A program made the translations under genes and the position numbers. From Pseudomonas alcaligenes (lineage in GTDB: Bacteria > Pseudomonadota > Gammaproteobacteria > Pseudomonadales > Pseudomonadaceae): DNA of 64,000 nt. Location: positions 2,795,001 to 2,859,000 of the forward strand of contig NZ_CP154874.1 of assembly GCF_041729615.1 (NCBI RefSeq), in the 5' to 3' direction. This document shows positions 7,924 through 19,102 of this stretch, in pieces (within the stretch, counting starts at the first letter, position 1; each line of letters starts with the position of its first letter). A model generated the notes under the pieces. The model had not been told where the DNA came from, made no database searches, and saw nothing but the letters and a program-made list of their open reading frames with translations.

Positions 7924-8420
7924 GAAGTACCCTTTGCGCCGCCCTGCTGATCCTGGCAGGCTGGCTGGGCAGCGCCGTGGCGCTGGCCGAAGTGCGCGGC
8001 GCCGTCACGGTCGAGGCCACCGCCCTGCGCGAGAGCCCCGCTGCCGCGGCTGCCGTGCTGCAGCAGCTGCCGGCGCAGAGCCGCCTGGCCATCCTCAAGC
8101 GCCAGGGCGGCTGGTATCAGGTACAGACCGGCGCCGGCCAGCAGGGTTGGGTGGCGCTGCTGGCGGTGCGCTTCGACAAGGCCGCCGGGGCCAAGGGCGG
8201 CAGCATCGGCGCGCTGCTCGAAGGCAGTACCGCGGTGGAGCCGGCCAGTGGCGTGGCCACCGGTGTGCGTGGCATCAGCGACGATCAGGTCGGTGGTGGC
8301 GGCGGTTCCGGCAGCCTGTCCCTGCAGCAGCTCGACCGCTACGCGGTGACCCCGGGCAGCGCCCGCGCCTTCGCCCAGCAGGGTGGCCTGCGCAGCCAGA
8401 CCATCGCCTATCCCCACTGA
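7920..8420 (+). CDS. Exported SH3-like domain protein
   Basis: 166 residues, ATGA overlap with the adenylate cyclase stop. The signal peptide at residues 1-23 ends ALA-EVRG. A bacterial SH3-type fold spans about 26-85, with ALRESPAAAAAVLQQLPAQ, ILKRQGGWYQVQ and GWVALLAVRF. The C-terminal half is Gly-rich and uncharacterised. Such domains often bind cell-wall peptides. Translational coupling to a CHASE2 cyclase and the downstream M48 lipoprotein implies a shared envelope job, perhaps presenting a signal to the CHASE2 domain; this is inference. Confidence 0.75.
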   Translation: MRSTLCAALLILAGWLGSAVALAEVRGAVTVEATALRESPAAAAAVLQQLPAQSRLAILKRQGGWYQVQTGAGQQGWVALLAVRFDKAAGAKGGSIGALLEGSTAVEPASGVATGVRGISDDQVGGGGGSGSLSLQQLDRYAVTPGSARAFAQQGGLRSQTIAYPH

Positions 8421-8434
8421 GCCGGAGCCGAGCC

Positions 8435-9334
8435 ATGCACAAGATTCTTTGCCGTACCGCCCTGCTCACCGCCCTCTGCGCCGCGCTGCCCGCCTGTGAA
8501 AGCCTGCAGGTTCTCGAAGGCGTGCAGATCCAGGGCGTCGACCTGTCGCCGCTGGCCAGTGCCGGGCGCAACCTCGGCGAGCTGGGCGAGAAGAGCCAGG
8601 ACGAGGAACTGATGATCGGCGCCAGCACCGCCGAGCTGCTGCTCAAGCAGGCCCGCCTGCTCGATGCACCTGCCCTGCAGGCCTACGTCAACCAGGTCGG
8701 CCGCTGGGTCGCCCTGCACAGCGAGCGGCCCGATCTGCCGTGGCGCTTCGGCGTGCTCGACAGCAGCGTGGTCGGCGCCTACGCGGCGCCTGGCGGCTAT
8801 GTGTTCATCACCAGCGGCATGCTCGCGCAGATGGACAGCGAGGCCGAGCTGGCCGGTGTGCTGGCCCACGAGGTGGCGCACGTGGTGCAGAAGCATCATC
8901 TGGAGGCGATCAAGCAGAAGGCTGGTGCCGGCCTGCTAGCCAACGTCTCGCGCTTCGCCCTGCAGGCCAGCCAGGCCAGCTCCAGCGCGCCGGCTCCCAG
9001 TACGAGCGTCTCCACCCAGCAGTTCGACCAGCTGGTGACCAACCTCTATACCCGCGGCCTGGATCGTGGCGACGAATACGAGGCGGACCAGATGGGCGCG
9101 GTGATCGCCGCTCGTGCCGGCTACGACCCCTATGGCCTGGCCACCGTGCTGCAGGGCATCGGCACCATGAAGCAGGACGATGCGACCCTGGTGACCTTCC
9201 TCAAGGTGCACCCGAACATCGGCGATCGCCTGACCCGCCTGCAGCCCACCTACCAGTACCTTGACCAGGCGGCCGCCGGCGGCAGCCAGCAGACCCTGGA
9301 CCAGCGCTACCAAAAGGCACTGTCGGCCAAGTAA
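8435..9334 (+). CDS. M48 family metalloprotease, predicted lipoprotein
   Basis: 299 residues from the ATG at 8435, 15 bp after the SH3 gene. The signal sequence ends in LPAC, placing lipobox Cys21, so I predict a lipid-anchored periplasmic protein. The M48 zinc site HEVAH is at 145-149 and the third ligand is in EYEAD (Glu214). VVGAYAAPGGYVFITSG precedes the active site, as in the BepA/LoiP-like group involved in outer-membrane protein quality control. A longer in-frame reading from 7934 overlaps the SH3 gene and lacks the signal peptide, so it is rejected. Third gene of the cyclase operon. Confidence 0.88.
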   Translation: MHKILCRTALLTALCAALPACESLQVLEGVQIQGVDLSPLASAGRNLGELGEKSQDEELMIGASTAELLLKQARLLDAPALQAYVNQVGRWVALHSERPDLPWRFGVLDSSVVGAYAAPGGYVFITSGMLAQMDSEAELAGVLAHEVAHVVQKHHLEAIKQKAGAGLLANVSRFALQASQASSSAPAPSTSVSTQQFDQLVTNLYTRGLDRGDEYEADQMGAVIAARAGYDPYGLATVLQGIGTMKQDDATLVTFLKVHPNIGDRLTRLQPTYQYLDQAAAGGSQQTLDQRYQKALSAK

Positions 9335-9351
9335 GGCATCGGGCGGGGCGC

Positions 9352-9376
9352 GGGGCGGCTGCGCGCCGCCCCTTGT
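9352..9376 (+). terminator. Probable terminator of the cyclase/SH3/M48 operon
   Basis: GGGGCGGC and GCCGCCCC form an 8-bp stem with a 5-nt loop, followed by TTGTGCTT. It lies between the convergent M48 and HD-GYP genes. The U tract is weak, so efficiency is uncertain. Confidence 0.5.
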
Positions 9377-9379
9377 GCT

Positions 9380-11326
<1,947 letters not shown>

Positions 11327-11415
11327 CAGGGGATACCCGGGGCCGATTGGACTGCGCTCGGCTGAGTATTGCACCGCTGCTGGGGGGCTTCCACAAAGGC
11401 GGGAGGCGGAAAGCA

Positions 11416-11442
11416 GAAAGCCCGCCATGGAGGCGGGCTTTC
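11416..11442 (-). terminator. Terminator of tRNA-Phe
   Basis: GAAAGCCCGCC and GGCGGGCTTTC pair around a short loop, immediately 3' of tRNA-Phe on the minus strand. The stem is strong and the U tract is contained in its 3' arm. Confidence 0.7.
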
Positions 11443-11449
11443 GGAGTTT

Positions 11450-11525
11450 TGGTGCCCAGGGACGGAATCGAACCGCCGACACGGGGATTTTCAATCCCCT
11501 GCTCTACCGACTGAGCTACCTGGGC
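11450..11525 (-). tRNA. tRNA-Phe(GAA)
   Basis: A 76-nt cloverleaf: acceptor GCCCAGG with CCTGGGC, anticodon stem GGGGA/TCCCC enclosing loop TTGAAAA with anticodon GAA, T loop GTTCGATTC, encoded CCA. All arms pair. Confidence 0.97.
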
Positions 11526-11649
11526 AACGGGGCGCCATTAAACGGATTTGGCTTTGCAGTGTCAAGCGAGGGAATGAAAAAAATTTGAGCGTAGACGGGC
11601 GGTTACGAATTTTCGCGAGGCGGCGGGCGGTTTCCGGCCCGCCTTCGCA

Positions 11650-11922
11650 TCAGGCGCTCGGCGGCACGTAGCCGTCGGCCTTGGCGTAGTCCTCGCCGGA
11701 GAGGAACTTGTCCATCTCGGCCTGGAGGAACTTGCGATCCTCGGCGTTCATCATGTTCAGCCGGCGCTCGTTGATCAGCATGGTCTGGTGTGCCTGCCAC
11801 TCGTCCCAGGCCTTCTTCGACACGTTGTCGTAGATGTCCTGGCCCTTGGCGCCGGGGTAGGGCGGGCGGTCGAGGCCGGGCAGCTGTTCGTTGTACTTGC
11901 GGCAGTGGACGGTGCGGCTCAT
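11650..11922 (-). CDS. yggX: YggX-family Fe(II) trafficking/oxidative damage protection protein
   Basis: 90 residues, the normal length. The N-terminus [10 protein letters not shown] carries the conserved Cys7, followed by [26 protein letters not shown] and a C-terminal [16 protein letters not shown], all characteristic. Cytosolic small protein linked to iron handling and protection of Fe-S clusters such as that of MutY. Its start overlaps the mutY stop by 4 nt (ATGA), the usual mutY-yggX arrangement in gammaproteobacteria. Confidence 0.97.
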   Translation of the reverse strand: MSRTVHCRKYNEQLPGLDRPPYPGAKGQDIYDNVSKKAWDEWQAHQTMLINERRLNMMNAEDRKFLQAEMDKFLSGEDYAKADGYVPPSA

Positions 11923-12986
11923 GAGGCTTCTCCTGCATTCAGTTCTTGCGCGGCTCGCTTGAGGAGCTTCTTCACCGGGGCGGCCAGGCCCAGGCGCGGC
12001 GGGGTGGCGAGGTTATACCAGAGCCAGTCGCCCTCGGCCACGGCGTGGCTGGCCTGCTCGACACGCACCAGCCAGGGTTCGATGGCCAGCTGGAAGTGGC
12101 TGAAGGTGTGGGTCAGCCCGGCCAGCTCGCGCGGCTCGCCCAGGTGCAGGGCATGCTGGCGTGCCAGTTCGCCCAGGGCGTCGAGGTCGTCCAGTTCCGG
12201 CAGGCTCCACAAGCCGCCCCACAGGCCGCTGGAGGGGCGGCGGTAGAGCAGGATGGCGCCCTCGGCGTTGGCCAGCAGCGGCATCAGCGTGCGTTTCTGC
12301 GGCAGCGCCTTGCGTGGCTTGGGTTCGGGGAAGTCGGTTTCACGGCCGAGCAGGTGGGCGCGGCAGCCGGCGCGCACCGGGCATAGCAGGCAGCTCGGCT
12401 TGCTGCGGGTGCACAGGGTGGCGCCCAGGTCCATCATCGCCTGGGTGTAGTGGTTGACCCGCTCGTGCGGGGTCAGCTGCTCGGCCAGTTGCCACAGCTG
12501 CGCGGCCACCCTGGGCTCGCCGGGATAGCCGTGCTGGGCCTGGTAGCGGGCCAGCACGCGCTTGACGTTGCCGTCGAGGATCGGCGCGCGCAGGCCCATG
12601 CTCAGGCTGGCGATGGCGCCGGCGGTTGAGCGGCCGATGCCGGGCAGCTCGGCCAGTTGCTCGACCGAGCGCGGGAACTCGCCGCCATGCTGCTCCACCA
12701 CCAGCTTGGCCGCCTTGTGTAGGTTGCGCGCGCGGGTGTAGTAGCCGAGGCCGGTCCACAGGTGCAGCACCTCGTCCTCGGGTGCGGCCGCCAGGGCTTC
12801 GACCGTTGGCAGGGCGTCCATGAAGCGGTCGAAGTAGCCGAGCACGGTGCTGACCTGGGTCTGCTGCAGCATGATCTCCGAGACCCATACCCGGTAGGGT
12901 GTGATGCCCTGTTGCCAGGGCAGGTCCTTGCGCCCGTGCTGGTCGTACCAGGCCAGCACGGCGCCGCTGAACTGCTCGGGGCTCAT
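11919..12986 (-). CDS. mutY: A/G-specific adenine DNA glycosylase
   Basis: 355 residues from the ATG at 12984-12986. The catalytic Glu37 ([12 protein letters not shown]) and Asp138 (ILDGNVKRV) and the four [4Fe-4S] cysteines 192, 199, 202 and 208 sit exactly at the E. coli numbering. The helix-hairpin-helix is [12 protein letters not shown]. The C-terminal NUDIX-like domain ([11 protein letters not shown]) recognises 8-oxoG. It removes adenine mispaired with 8-oxoguanine. ATGA overlaps join it to the AsmA-like gene upstream and to yggX downstream, a three-gene operon. Confidence 0.98.
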   Translation of the reverse strand: MSPEQFSGAVLAWYDQHGRKDLPWQQGITPYRVWVSEIMLQQTQVSTVLGYFDRFMDALPTVEALAAAPEDEVLHLWTGLGYYTRARNLHKAAKLVVEQHGGEFPRSVEQLAELPGIGRSTAGAIASLSMGLRAPILDGNVKRVLARYQAQHGYPGEPRVAAQLWQLAEQLTPHERVNHYTQAMMDLGATLCTRSKPSCLLCPVRAGCRAHLLGRETDFPEPKPRKALPQKRTLMPLLANAEGAILLYRRPSSGLWGGLWSLPELDDLDALGELARQHALHLGEPRELAGLTHTFSHFQLAIEPWLVRVEQASHAVAEGDWLWYNLATPPRLGLAAPVKKLLKRAAQELNAGEAS

Positions 12987-15205
12987 CGGTTGAACAGGCC
13001 CTTGAGCGCGTCCTTCAGCTCGGGGCTGACCTTGTCGCCGAGCTTCTCCTCGATCTTCTCTTCCAGCTTGTTGCCGGCCAGCTTGGCGGCGACCTTGGTC
13101 ATCCCGGCCTTGTCCAGGCGGCAGGCCTTGGCGCCCAGCTCCAGCGGGCCGCGGCAGAGCAGCGGCCACTCGATGCCGACGTAGCGCTCGTTGACCTGGC
13201 AGGCCGGGTCCGGCATGGCCGTCTTGTCGCCTTCGATGACGATGCCGACACGGTAGTCCATGCCCAGCACGCGCAGGTCGACATCGCCGTCGCCATTGAC
13301 CGTCAGGCCGGGGATGCGCGCCTTGAGGTCGGGGTTGCTGGCCACGCCGTTGGTGAACTTCAGGTTGCCGTGCAGTTCCTCGAAGGGCGTGTCCTTGCCG
13401 CGCGGTTCGCCGGACAGCGACTTGCGGTTAAGGGTGGCGATGCCCTGGCACAGCTGCTGCTCCAGGTTGGCGTCGACCAGCACGCCGTTGCTCAGGCTGA
13501 AGTTGGCCTTGCCGTTCAGTCCGTCGATCCAGGCCTTCTGGCTGTTGCCCTGGGTGCGCAGGTCGGCGTTGAGATCCAACTGGCCGCGCAGTGGGGCTTT
13601 CTCGCCGCGGGACTCGATCAGCTTCTCCACGGGGATGCGCTTGAGCTGCTGGCTGGCGGTCAGCAGCGGAATGTTCGGGCGCGCATCGAGCTGCGATTGC
13701 ATGGCGAACTCGCCGCCGTGCAGGTCGCCGCGCAGCTCCTTGAGCTCGAGCAGGCCGCCCTTGGCGGTCAGGGACAGACGCGCGTCCTCGATCGGCAGCT
13801 TGCTCAGGGTCAGCTGGCCGAGGCCGAGAGTGGCCTGCAGGTCCAGCTTGCGCAGCTGCTCCAGCGGCAGTGCGGGGGCGCTGCTCCAGGCCTGCTGGGT
13901 GGGTGCGTTGGGCAGCGGGGTGGTGCCGCTCTTGCCGGCGGCGGCCACGGCCTGCTTGACCTCGCTCTGGCGTGCCTGGCCGGCGCTGGCGTTCTTGTCC
14001 TGCGGCGGCAGGTAGCGGTCGAGGTCGAGCTTGTCGCCCTTGAGCTGCAGGCGCAGGGCCTGCTGGGCGAAGTCGTTGACCGCTAGGCTGCCGCTGAAGG
14101 TGCTGTCGTCCAGTTTCAGCGACAGGTCATTGAGCTGCACGCTGTTGGGCGTGCCGGCCAGGCGGGTGGAGAGTTCGAGGCTGCTCAGCGTGCCCTTGTC
14201 GCTCATGGCGGGCAGGGCCACGCCTATGCCGTCGAGGAATTCGCGCAGGTTGAACTGCGCCAGCGACAGGCTACCTTCCAGCTGGGCGGTCTTGTCCAGG
14301 TCGCGCAGCTTGAGTTCGCCGAGGGCACGCAGCTGGTTGGCGGACAGCTTGATGCCGGTCCACTCGGCCACCTGGGCCGACTGGTCGAGCAGCAGCTGGC
14401 CCTGGCTGGCGAAGGTCAGGGTCTTGCCGCCCAGGGGCTCGCCCGAGGCCTCGCCGGCCAGCTTGAGGTCCTGCAGCTGGTAGCGCTTGAGCTCCGGCTC
14501 GAAGCGCAGCAGGCCCTGCAGCTCGGTCTTGGCGCGCAGCACCGGCTGGTTGCTGCCGAGGAAGGCCAGCAGCTTGACCGGGATATCGGCGCCCTCGCGG
14601 ATCGCGCCGGTGGACAGCTCGATGCCCTCGGCGCTGAACTGCTTGCCGCTCTTGGCGTCCTGATAGTCGATGCGCGAATTGCTGACGGTCAGGCTGTCGA
14701 TATCCAGTTTGAGCGGCTGGCTGTCCTGCTGCGGCTCGCTGGCGCCGCTGTCGGCGGTCTGCTCGGCGGATTGCGTCGTGGTGGTGCTGGCCTCGGCCTT
14801 GGCCGGCTTGCCGATGCCTTCCCAGTTGCCGCGGCCCTTGTCGTCGCGCTGAAGGGTCAGGTCGAGGCCGTCGACGCGGATGTCGCTCATCTGTACTTCG
14901 CGGCGCAGCAGCGGCAGCACGCGTACCGACAGGCCGAGCAGGCGCAGGTTGGCGAGGGGTTGGTCCGGGGTGTCGGCACTGGCCAGGGTAGCGTCGGTCA
15001 GCTCCAGGCCGAGCCAGGGGAACAGGCTCCAGCCGATGTCGCCCTTGAGTTGCAGCTCGAGGTTGGCCTTGTCGCGGGCCAGCTGCTGGATCTCGTCCTT
15101 GTAGTCGTTGGGATCGAACAGGTGGGTGAGGGCGAAGCCGAGGCCGATGACGATCAGCAGCAGGCCGAGCATTAGCAGACCCAGGATTTTGCCGAAGGCT
15201 TTCAT
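12983..15205 (-). CDS. AsmA-family protein
   Basis: 740 residues from the ATG at 15203-15205. One N-terminal membrane segment at about 7-28 ([20 protein letters not shown]) is followed by a long periplasmic part. The AsmA N-terminal pattern is present ([37 protein letters not shown]), as is the C-terminal AsmA_2 region ([20 protein letters not shown] then [15 protein letters not shown] sequence). Family members are now viewed as bridge-like lipid transporters between the membranes. It lies immediately upstream of mutY, the arrangement I recall for PA5146-PA5147. The start is preferred over an upstream ATG at 15268 because it puts the membrane segment at the N-terminus. Confidence 0.9.
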   Translation of the reverse strand: MKAFGKILGLLMLGLLLIVIGLGFALTHLFDPNDYKDEIQQLARDKANLELQLKGDIGWSLFPWLGLELTDATLASADTPDQPLANLRLLGLSVRVLPLLRREVQMSDIRVDGLDLTLQRDDKGRGNWEGIGKPAKAEASTTTTQSAEQTADSGASEPQQDSQPLKLDIDSLTVSNSRIDYQDAKSGKQFSAEGIELSTGAIREGADIPVKLLAFLGSNQPVLRAKTELQGLLRFEPELKRYQLQDLKLAGEASGEPLGGKTLTFASQGQLLLDQSAQVAEWTGIKLSANQLRALGELKLRDLDKTAQLEGSLSLAQFNLREFLDGIGVALPAMSDKGTLSSLELSTRLAGTPNSVQLNDLSLKLDDSTFSGSLAVNDFAQQALRLQLKGDKLDLDRYLPPQDKNASAGQARQSEVKQAVAAAGKSGTTPLPNAPTQQAWSSAPALPLEQLRKLDLQATLGLGQLTLSKLPIEDARLSLTAKGGLLELKELRGDLHGGEFAMQSQLDARPNIPLLTASQQLKRIPVEKLIESRGEKAPLRGQLDLNADLRTQGNSQKAWIDGLNGKANFSLSNGVLVDANLEQQLCQGIATLNRKSLSGEPRGKDTPFEELHGNLKFTNGVASNPDLKARIPGLTVNGDGDVDLRVLGMDYRVGIVIEGDKTAMPDPACQVNERYVGIEWPLLCRGPLELGAKACRLDKAGMTKVAAKLAGNKLEEKIEEKLGDKVSPELKDALKGLFNR

Positions 15206-15264
15206 GGACCAGTCCTTGTGTGGGAGTTCTTCTGTCAGGCGCGGGAGTATAACGCCGCTGTGCT

Positions 15265-15381
15265 TCATCGCGCGGTGGCGACCTGGTGGTCGTGCTGGCC
15301 GCCGGCAGGGGTTTGGATGGGCAAGTCGGCGCCCGGTTCCTTGGCGCCGGTGCCGATGATCAGGTCGGCCACTGCGTCCAT
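15265..15381 (-). CDS. Small hypothetical protein (38 aa)
   Basis: An ATG at 15379-15381 preceded by AAGGAG with a 5-nt spacer, an ideal ribosome site, opens a 38-codon frame (MDAVADLIIGTGAKEPGADL...) ending at 15265. It is hydrophilic, His-rich near the C-terminus (GGQHDHQVATAR), and matches no family I recognise. It is 59 bp upstream of the AsmA-like gene on the same strand and could be its leader cistron. The good ribosome site is the main evidence. Confidence 0.45.
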   Translation of the reverse strand: MDAVADLIIGTGAKEPGADLPIQTPAGGQHDHQVATAR

Positions 15382-15480
15382 GGGGGCTCCTTGATGCAGG
15401 TCAATATCGCCGGCCGGCGCTGTTCTAGCGTGACAGGGCGGCCGGTGTGGCCGCTGCCTGGATGACTCTGGAGGCCCATC

Positions 15481-15921
15481 ATGTCGCTTACATGTTGGAA
15501 TCCGTTTCGCGAGTTCGAGGAATTCTTCAATCACTATCCGCGCCTGGGCAAAGGCCTGGGCGGCGCCAGCCAGGAGCTGATGACCGCGGCCGACTGGGCG
15601 CCGGCGGTGGACATCAGTGAAACCCCGCAGGCTTACCTGATCAAGGCCGAGCTGGCCGGTGTGCGGCGCGAGGACATTCAGGTCAAGGTCGAGGGCGGCC
15701 AGTTGCGCCTGAGTGGCGAGCGCAAGTTCGAGAAGGAGGAGAAGGACAAGAAGCAGCACCGCGTCGAGCGCTTCTACGGCAGCTTCTCGCGCAGCTTCAG
15801 CCTGCCGGACGACGCCGACGAGGCGCAGATCAAGGCCGAGTACCGCGACGGCGTGCTGCATCTCACCCTGCCCAAGCGCGAGACGGCGACGCCGCGGGCG
15901 CGCGAGATCGCGGTCGACTGA
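15481..15921 (+). CDS. Hsp20/alpha-crystallin family small heat shock protein
   Basis: 146 residues. A short N-terminal arm (MSLTCWNPFREFEEFF) is followed by an alpha-crystallin domain from about residue 40: WAPAVDISETPQAYLIKAEL, GVRREDIQVKVEGGQLRLSG, ERFYGSFSRSFSLPDDAD and the signature YRDGVLHLTLPK. A cytoplasmic ATP-independent holdase. It is monocistronic in appearance. No ROSE-type thermometer was identified in the short 5' region. Confidence 0.93.
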   Translation: MSLTCWNPFREFEEFFNHYPRLGKGLGGASQELMTAADWAPAVDISETPQAYLIKAELAGVRREDIQVKVEGGQLRLSGERKFEKEEKDKKQHRVERFYGSFSRSFSLPDDADEAQIKAEYRDGVLHLTLPKRETATPRAREIAVD

Positions 15922-16022
15922 CGCCGCTGGCACGGCCTGCGCGCCACTTTGGCGGAATCCGCCGGGTTGGCGCGCGCCGGCCGCGATAGTCTTGGGTAAA
16001 AGCCTGCGGATGAGGTTCGCCC

Positions 16023-17237
16023 ATGAATGTCGCGGTAATGGCCGTGCCGCTGTATATCCTGCTGATCCTGCTGGAGCTCGCCTACGAGCGCTGGAGCGGG
16101 CGGCACACCTATCGCCTGGCCGACGCAGTGACCAGCATCGACACCGCCGTGTTGCGCATGTTGCTGGAAGGGCCGTTGCGCCTGCTGCTGGTCGTCCCCT
16201 ATGCCTGGCTGTACGAGCATGCGCGGCTGTGGACGCTCGATCCGGCCTCGCCCTGGACCTGGCTGCTCGGCTTCGTCTCCGTGGACTTCTGCTTCTATTG
16301 GGCGCACCGCAGCCTGCACCGCTACAACCTATTGTGGGGCGCGCATCAGCCGCACCATTCCAGCGAGGACTTCAACCTCTCCACTGCGCTGCGCAAGGGC
16401 GCTTTCCAGACCGCTTTCGACTGGCCCTTCTACCTGCCGCTGGCGCTGCTTGGCCTGCCGCTGCCGTTGTTCCTGGTGCTGCTCGGCGCCCAGCTGGTCT
16501 ACCAGTTCTGGATTCACAGCCAGCATGTGGGGCGGCTGGGGATGCTCGAGTGGTTCATGGTCACGCCGAGCAACCACCGCGTGCACCACGGCCAGAATGA
16601 TCGCTACATCGACAAGAACCACGGCGGCGTATTCATTTTCTGGGACCGTCTGTTCGGCACCTTTGCCGACGAGACGGAGGCGGTGCGTTATGGCGTGACC
16701 ACCCCGGTGCGCACTTTCGACCCGCTGCGCCTGCAGTTCTCCTGGTGGCGTTTGCTGTGGGCCGATGCCATGGCGACCCGTTCCTGGTGGGACAAGTTGC
16801 GCCTGTGGTGGATGCCCACCGGTTGGCGCCCGGCGGATGTGCGCGCGCGGCCGTGGCCGAAGATGGGCGCGGAGAAGTTCGACTGCCCCAGCCAGGCCGG
16901 TCTGCGCTGGTACGCCTTTGCCCAGTTCGTGGCGATCAATGCCCTGACCCTGGTCTACCTCGCCAGCGTCAAGCAGGCAGGCTGGCTGCTGCCGCTGCTG
17001 CTCGGACCGCTGATCCTGTTCGGCTGTGTCAGCCTGGGCTGGCTGTTCGAGGGGCGGCGCGCGCTGTGGCGGCTGGAGGCCGTGCGCCTGGCACTGCTGG
17101 CAGCGTTCGCCCTGGCCTGGGGGCTGTGGCTGGCGCCGGCGCAGTGGCTGTTCGGTCTGGGCCTGGCCGGATTGTGCGCGGCCAGCCTGCTGTGGCTGGT
17201 CTGGCTGGCGGCGCGGCCGCAGATGGCGCAGGCGTAG
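16023..17237 (+). CDS. Sterol desaturase/fatty acid hydroxylase superfamily membrane protein
   Basis: 404 residues with several hydrophobic segments. The di-iron histidine motifs are present in order: HRSLH, HQPHHSSED, HSQHVG and HRVHHG, followed by NHGGVFIFWDRLFGTF, typical of the superfamily. The C-terminal 130 residues add more hydrophobic segments not needed for the catalytic core. It is expected to be an inner-membrane O2-dependent hydroxylase or desaturase acting on a lipid; the substrate is unknown. A palindromic REP-like element follows the stop codon. Confidence 0.88.
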   Translation: MNVAVMAVPLYILLILLELAYERWSGRHTYRLADAVTSIDTAVLRMLLEGPLRLLLVVPYAWLYEHARLWTLDPASPWTWLLGFVSVDFCFYWAHRSLHRYNLLWGAHQPHHSSEDFNLSTALRKGAFQTAFDWPFYLPLALLGLPLPLFLVLLGAQLVYQFWIHSQHVGRLGMLEWFMVTPSNHRVHHGQNDRYIDKNHGGVFIFWDRLFGTFADETEAVRYGVTTPVRTFDPLRLQFSWWRLLWADAMATRSWWDKLRLWWMPTGWRPADVRARPWPKMGAEKFDCPSQAGLRWYAFAQFVAINALTLVYLASVKQAGWLLPLLLGPLILFGCVSLGWLFEGRRALWRLEAVRLALLAAFALAWGLWLAPAQWLFGLGLAGLCAASLLWLVWLAARPQMAQA

Positions 17238-17257
17238 CCCGGATGCAATCCGGGCTC
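17234..17257. repeat. REP-like palindrome
   Basis: GTAGCCCGGATGCAATCCGGG with a CCCGGAT...ATCCGGG stem lies between the convergent desaturase and GNAT genes. The same 21-base sequence recurs at 60753-60773, so it is a dispersed palindrome. It may also terminate transcription from both sides. Confidence 0.65.
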
Positions 17258-17269
17258 TAGGGCTCGTTC

Positions 17270-17668
17270 CTACAGGTCGTCCAGCGGCAGGCCGGTGCGC
17301 GCGGCCAGGGCCTGGCTTTCCAGGTGATCGCGGGGCGCCGCCAGGTGCAGCGGCTTGCCAGCCTCGCGGGCCAGGCGTCGCGCCTCGTCGAGGATGCGCC
17401 GACCCACGCCACGCTTGCGCGTGACCTTGCGCACGCACAGGTGCGACAGGCGCCAGTGGTCATCGCCGCGCTGCAGTAGGGCGGCGCCAAGCAGGCGGTC
17501 GTTGAAGCGTCCGGCGATCAGCTGGCCGCTGCCGATGCCGTCGGCCAGCAGGGCGTCGACGCTGGCATAGGGCGCCAGCAGCCAGTCCGGGGCATCGGCA
17601 TAGACCTTGCCCAGGTCGGTGTGATCCTGGGCGGACGGGCGGCTGACGGTTTCGACCAGAACGGGCAT
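17270..17668 (-). CDS. GNAT-family protein, PanZ-like
   Basis: 132 residues from the ATG at 17666-17668, preceded by AAGGAGGT at good spacing. DHTDLGKVYADAP, LIAGRFNDRLLGAAL and the acetyl-CoA loop VRKVTRKRGVGRRIL resemble PanZ/PanM, the acetyl-CoA sensor that promotes maturation of aspartate decarboxylase PanD. It is small for a GNAT enzyme, consistent with a regulatory role. It lies divergent from hisB. A longer upstream start lacks a ribosome site. GNAT fold confident, PanZ role moderate. Confidence 0.78.
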   Translation of the reverse strand: MPVLVETVSRPSAQDHTDLGKVYADAPDWLLAPYASVDALLADGIGSGQLIAGRFNDRLLGAALLQRGDDHWRLSHLCVRKVTRKRGVGRRILDEARRLAREAGKPLHLAAPRDHLESQALAARTGLPLDDL

Positions 17669-17771
17669 GGTGACCTCCTTGGGAGCGGGTGCGCAGTGTA
17701 AGCGCCCGTCAATCGCGCCGATAGCCGGGGCGGCCGACCGCTGCCGGTAGCCGGCCAAGCCACGGCCCGCC

Positions 17772-17777
17772 TATAAT
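17772..17777 (+). promoter_or_regulatory. Consensus -10 element of the his operon
   Basis: A perfect TATAAT lies 38 bp upstream of the hisB ATG at 17815. No good -35 is seen at 16-18 bp. The in-frame ATG inside this hexamer (17776) is therefore an unlikely translation start. Confidence 0.6.
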
Positions 17778-17814
17778 GGCGGCCTTTTCCCGTGAGCAGC
17801 CTGTGGAGCTGGAG

Positions 17815-18408
17815 ATGGCCGAACGTACGGCATCCGTCGAGCGCAACACCCTGGAGACCCAGATCAAGGTCTCGATCAACCTGGATGGCACCGGCAAGGC
17901 CAAGTTCGATATTGGCGTGCCGTTCCTCGAGCACATGCTCGACCAGATCGCCCGTCATGGCCTGATCGACCTGGATATCCATTGCAAGGGCGATCTGCAC
18001 ATCGACGACCACCACACCGTGGAAGACGTCGGTATCACCCTCGGCCAGGCCTTTGCCAAGGCGGTCGGCGACAAGAAGGGCATGACCCGCTACGGCCACT
18101 CCTACGTGCCGCTGGACGAGGCATTGTCGCGCGTGGTGATCGATTTCTCCGGTCGCCCGGGGCTGCAGATGCACGTGCCCTTCACCCGCGCGGTGGTCGG
18201 CGGCTTCGACGTGGACCTGTTCCAGGAGTTCTTCCAGGGCTTCGTCAACCACGCCCAGGTGTCGCTGCACATCGACAACCTGCGCGGCACCAACACCCAC
18301 CACCAGATCGAGACGGTGTTCAAGGCCTTCGGTCGTGCCCTGCGCATGGCCGTCGAGCTGGACCCGCGCATGGCCGGGCAGATGCCGTCGACCAAGGGCT
18401 GCCTGTAA
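17815..18408 (+). CDS. hisB: Imidazoleglycerol-phosphate dehydratase
   Basis: 197 residues, the length of monofunctional Pseudomonas HisB. It catalyses the sixth step of histidine synthesis. Metal-binding motifs are [12 protein letters not shown] and [19 protein letters not shown], with the C-terminus [13 protein letters not shown]. The start at 17815 ([14 protein letters not shown]) matches the family; the upstream in-frame ATG overlaps the -10 hexamer. It is followed without a gap by hisH. Confidence 0.97.
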   Translation: MAERTASVERNTLETQIKVSINLDGTGKAKFDIGVPFLEHMLDQIARHGLIDLDIHCKGDLHIDDHHTVEDVGITLGQAFAKAVGDKKGMTRYGHSYVPLDEALSRVVIDFSGRPGLQMHVPFTRAVVGGFDVDLFQEFFQGFVNHAQVSLHIDNLRGTNTHHQIETVFKAFGRALRMAVELDPRMAGQMPSTKGCL

Positions 18409-19047
18409 ATGCAGACAGTTGCAGTAATCGACTATGGCATGGGCAACCTGCACTCGGTGGCCAAGGCCCTCGAGCATGTCGGCGCCGGCCGGGTGCTGGT
18501 GACCAGCGATGCCGCGGTGATCCGCGAGGCCGACCGCGTGGTGTTCCCCGGCGTCGGCGCAATCCGCGACTGCATGGCCGAGATCAGGCGCCTGGGCTTC
18601 GATGCCCTGGTGCGCGAGGTCAGCCAGGATCGTCCGTTCCTCGGTATCTGCGTCGGCATGCAGGCCCTGCTGGAGCACAGCGAGGAGAACGGAGGGGTCG
18701 ACTGCATCGGCCTGTTCCCCGGCCAGGTGCGCTTCTTCGGCAAGGACCTGCATGAAGATGGCGAGCACCTTAAAGTGCCGCACATGGGCTGGAACGAGGT
18801 CGCGCAGGTGGTCGATCATCCGCTCTGGCACGAGATACCGGACATGGGCCGCTTCTACTTCGTGCACAGCTACTACATCGAGGCCGGCAACCCGGCCCAG
18901 GTGGTTGGGCGTGGCCACTACGGCAAGGACTTCGCCGCGGCGCTGGCCGAAGGCTCGAAGTTCGCCGTGCAGTTCCACCCGGAGAAGAGCCATACCCACG
19001 GTCTGCAGCTGCTGCAGAACTTCGTCGGCTGGAACGGCCGCCTCTAA
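18409..19047 (+). CDS. hisH: Imidazole glycerol phosphate synthase, glutaminase subunit
   Basis: 212 residues, class I glutamine amidotransferase. The nucleophile is Cys81 in [12 protein letters not shown], and the His/Glu of the triad are in [10 protein letters not shown]. The oxyanion region is PGVGAIRDC. It supplies ammonia to HisF. The start codon immediately follows the hisB stop, so translation is coupled. Confidence 0.97.
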   Translation: MQTVAVIDYGMGNLHSVAKALEHVGAGRVLVTSDAAVIREADRVVFPGVGAIRDCMAEIRRLGFDALVREVSQDRPFLGICVGMQALLEHSEENGGVDCIGLFPGQVRFFGKDLHEDGEHLKVPHMGWNEVAQVVDHPLWHEIPDMGRFYFVHSYYIEAGNPAQVVGRGHYGKDFAAALAEGSKFAVQFHPEKSHTHGLQLLQNFVGWNGRL

Positions 19048-19102
19048 CCGCTTTCGTTTTATCCCGGGCCCGCTACCTGGCCCGGCCTGAGGACTCGCTG
19101 AA

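Noticed and set aside
15382..15933. Minus-strand frame opposite the hsp20 gene
   Set aside because: It is antisense to a clear alpha-crystallin gene and lacks domain similarity; only its last 38 codons have an independent good ribosome site and were kept as a separate small ORF.
17776..17814. Upstream ATG start for hisB
   Set aside because: This ATG is part of the TATAAT promoter hexamer, and the resulting 13 extra residues are absent from HisB homologues.
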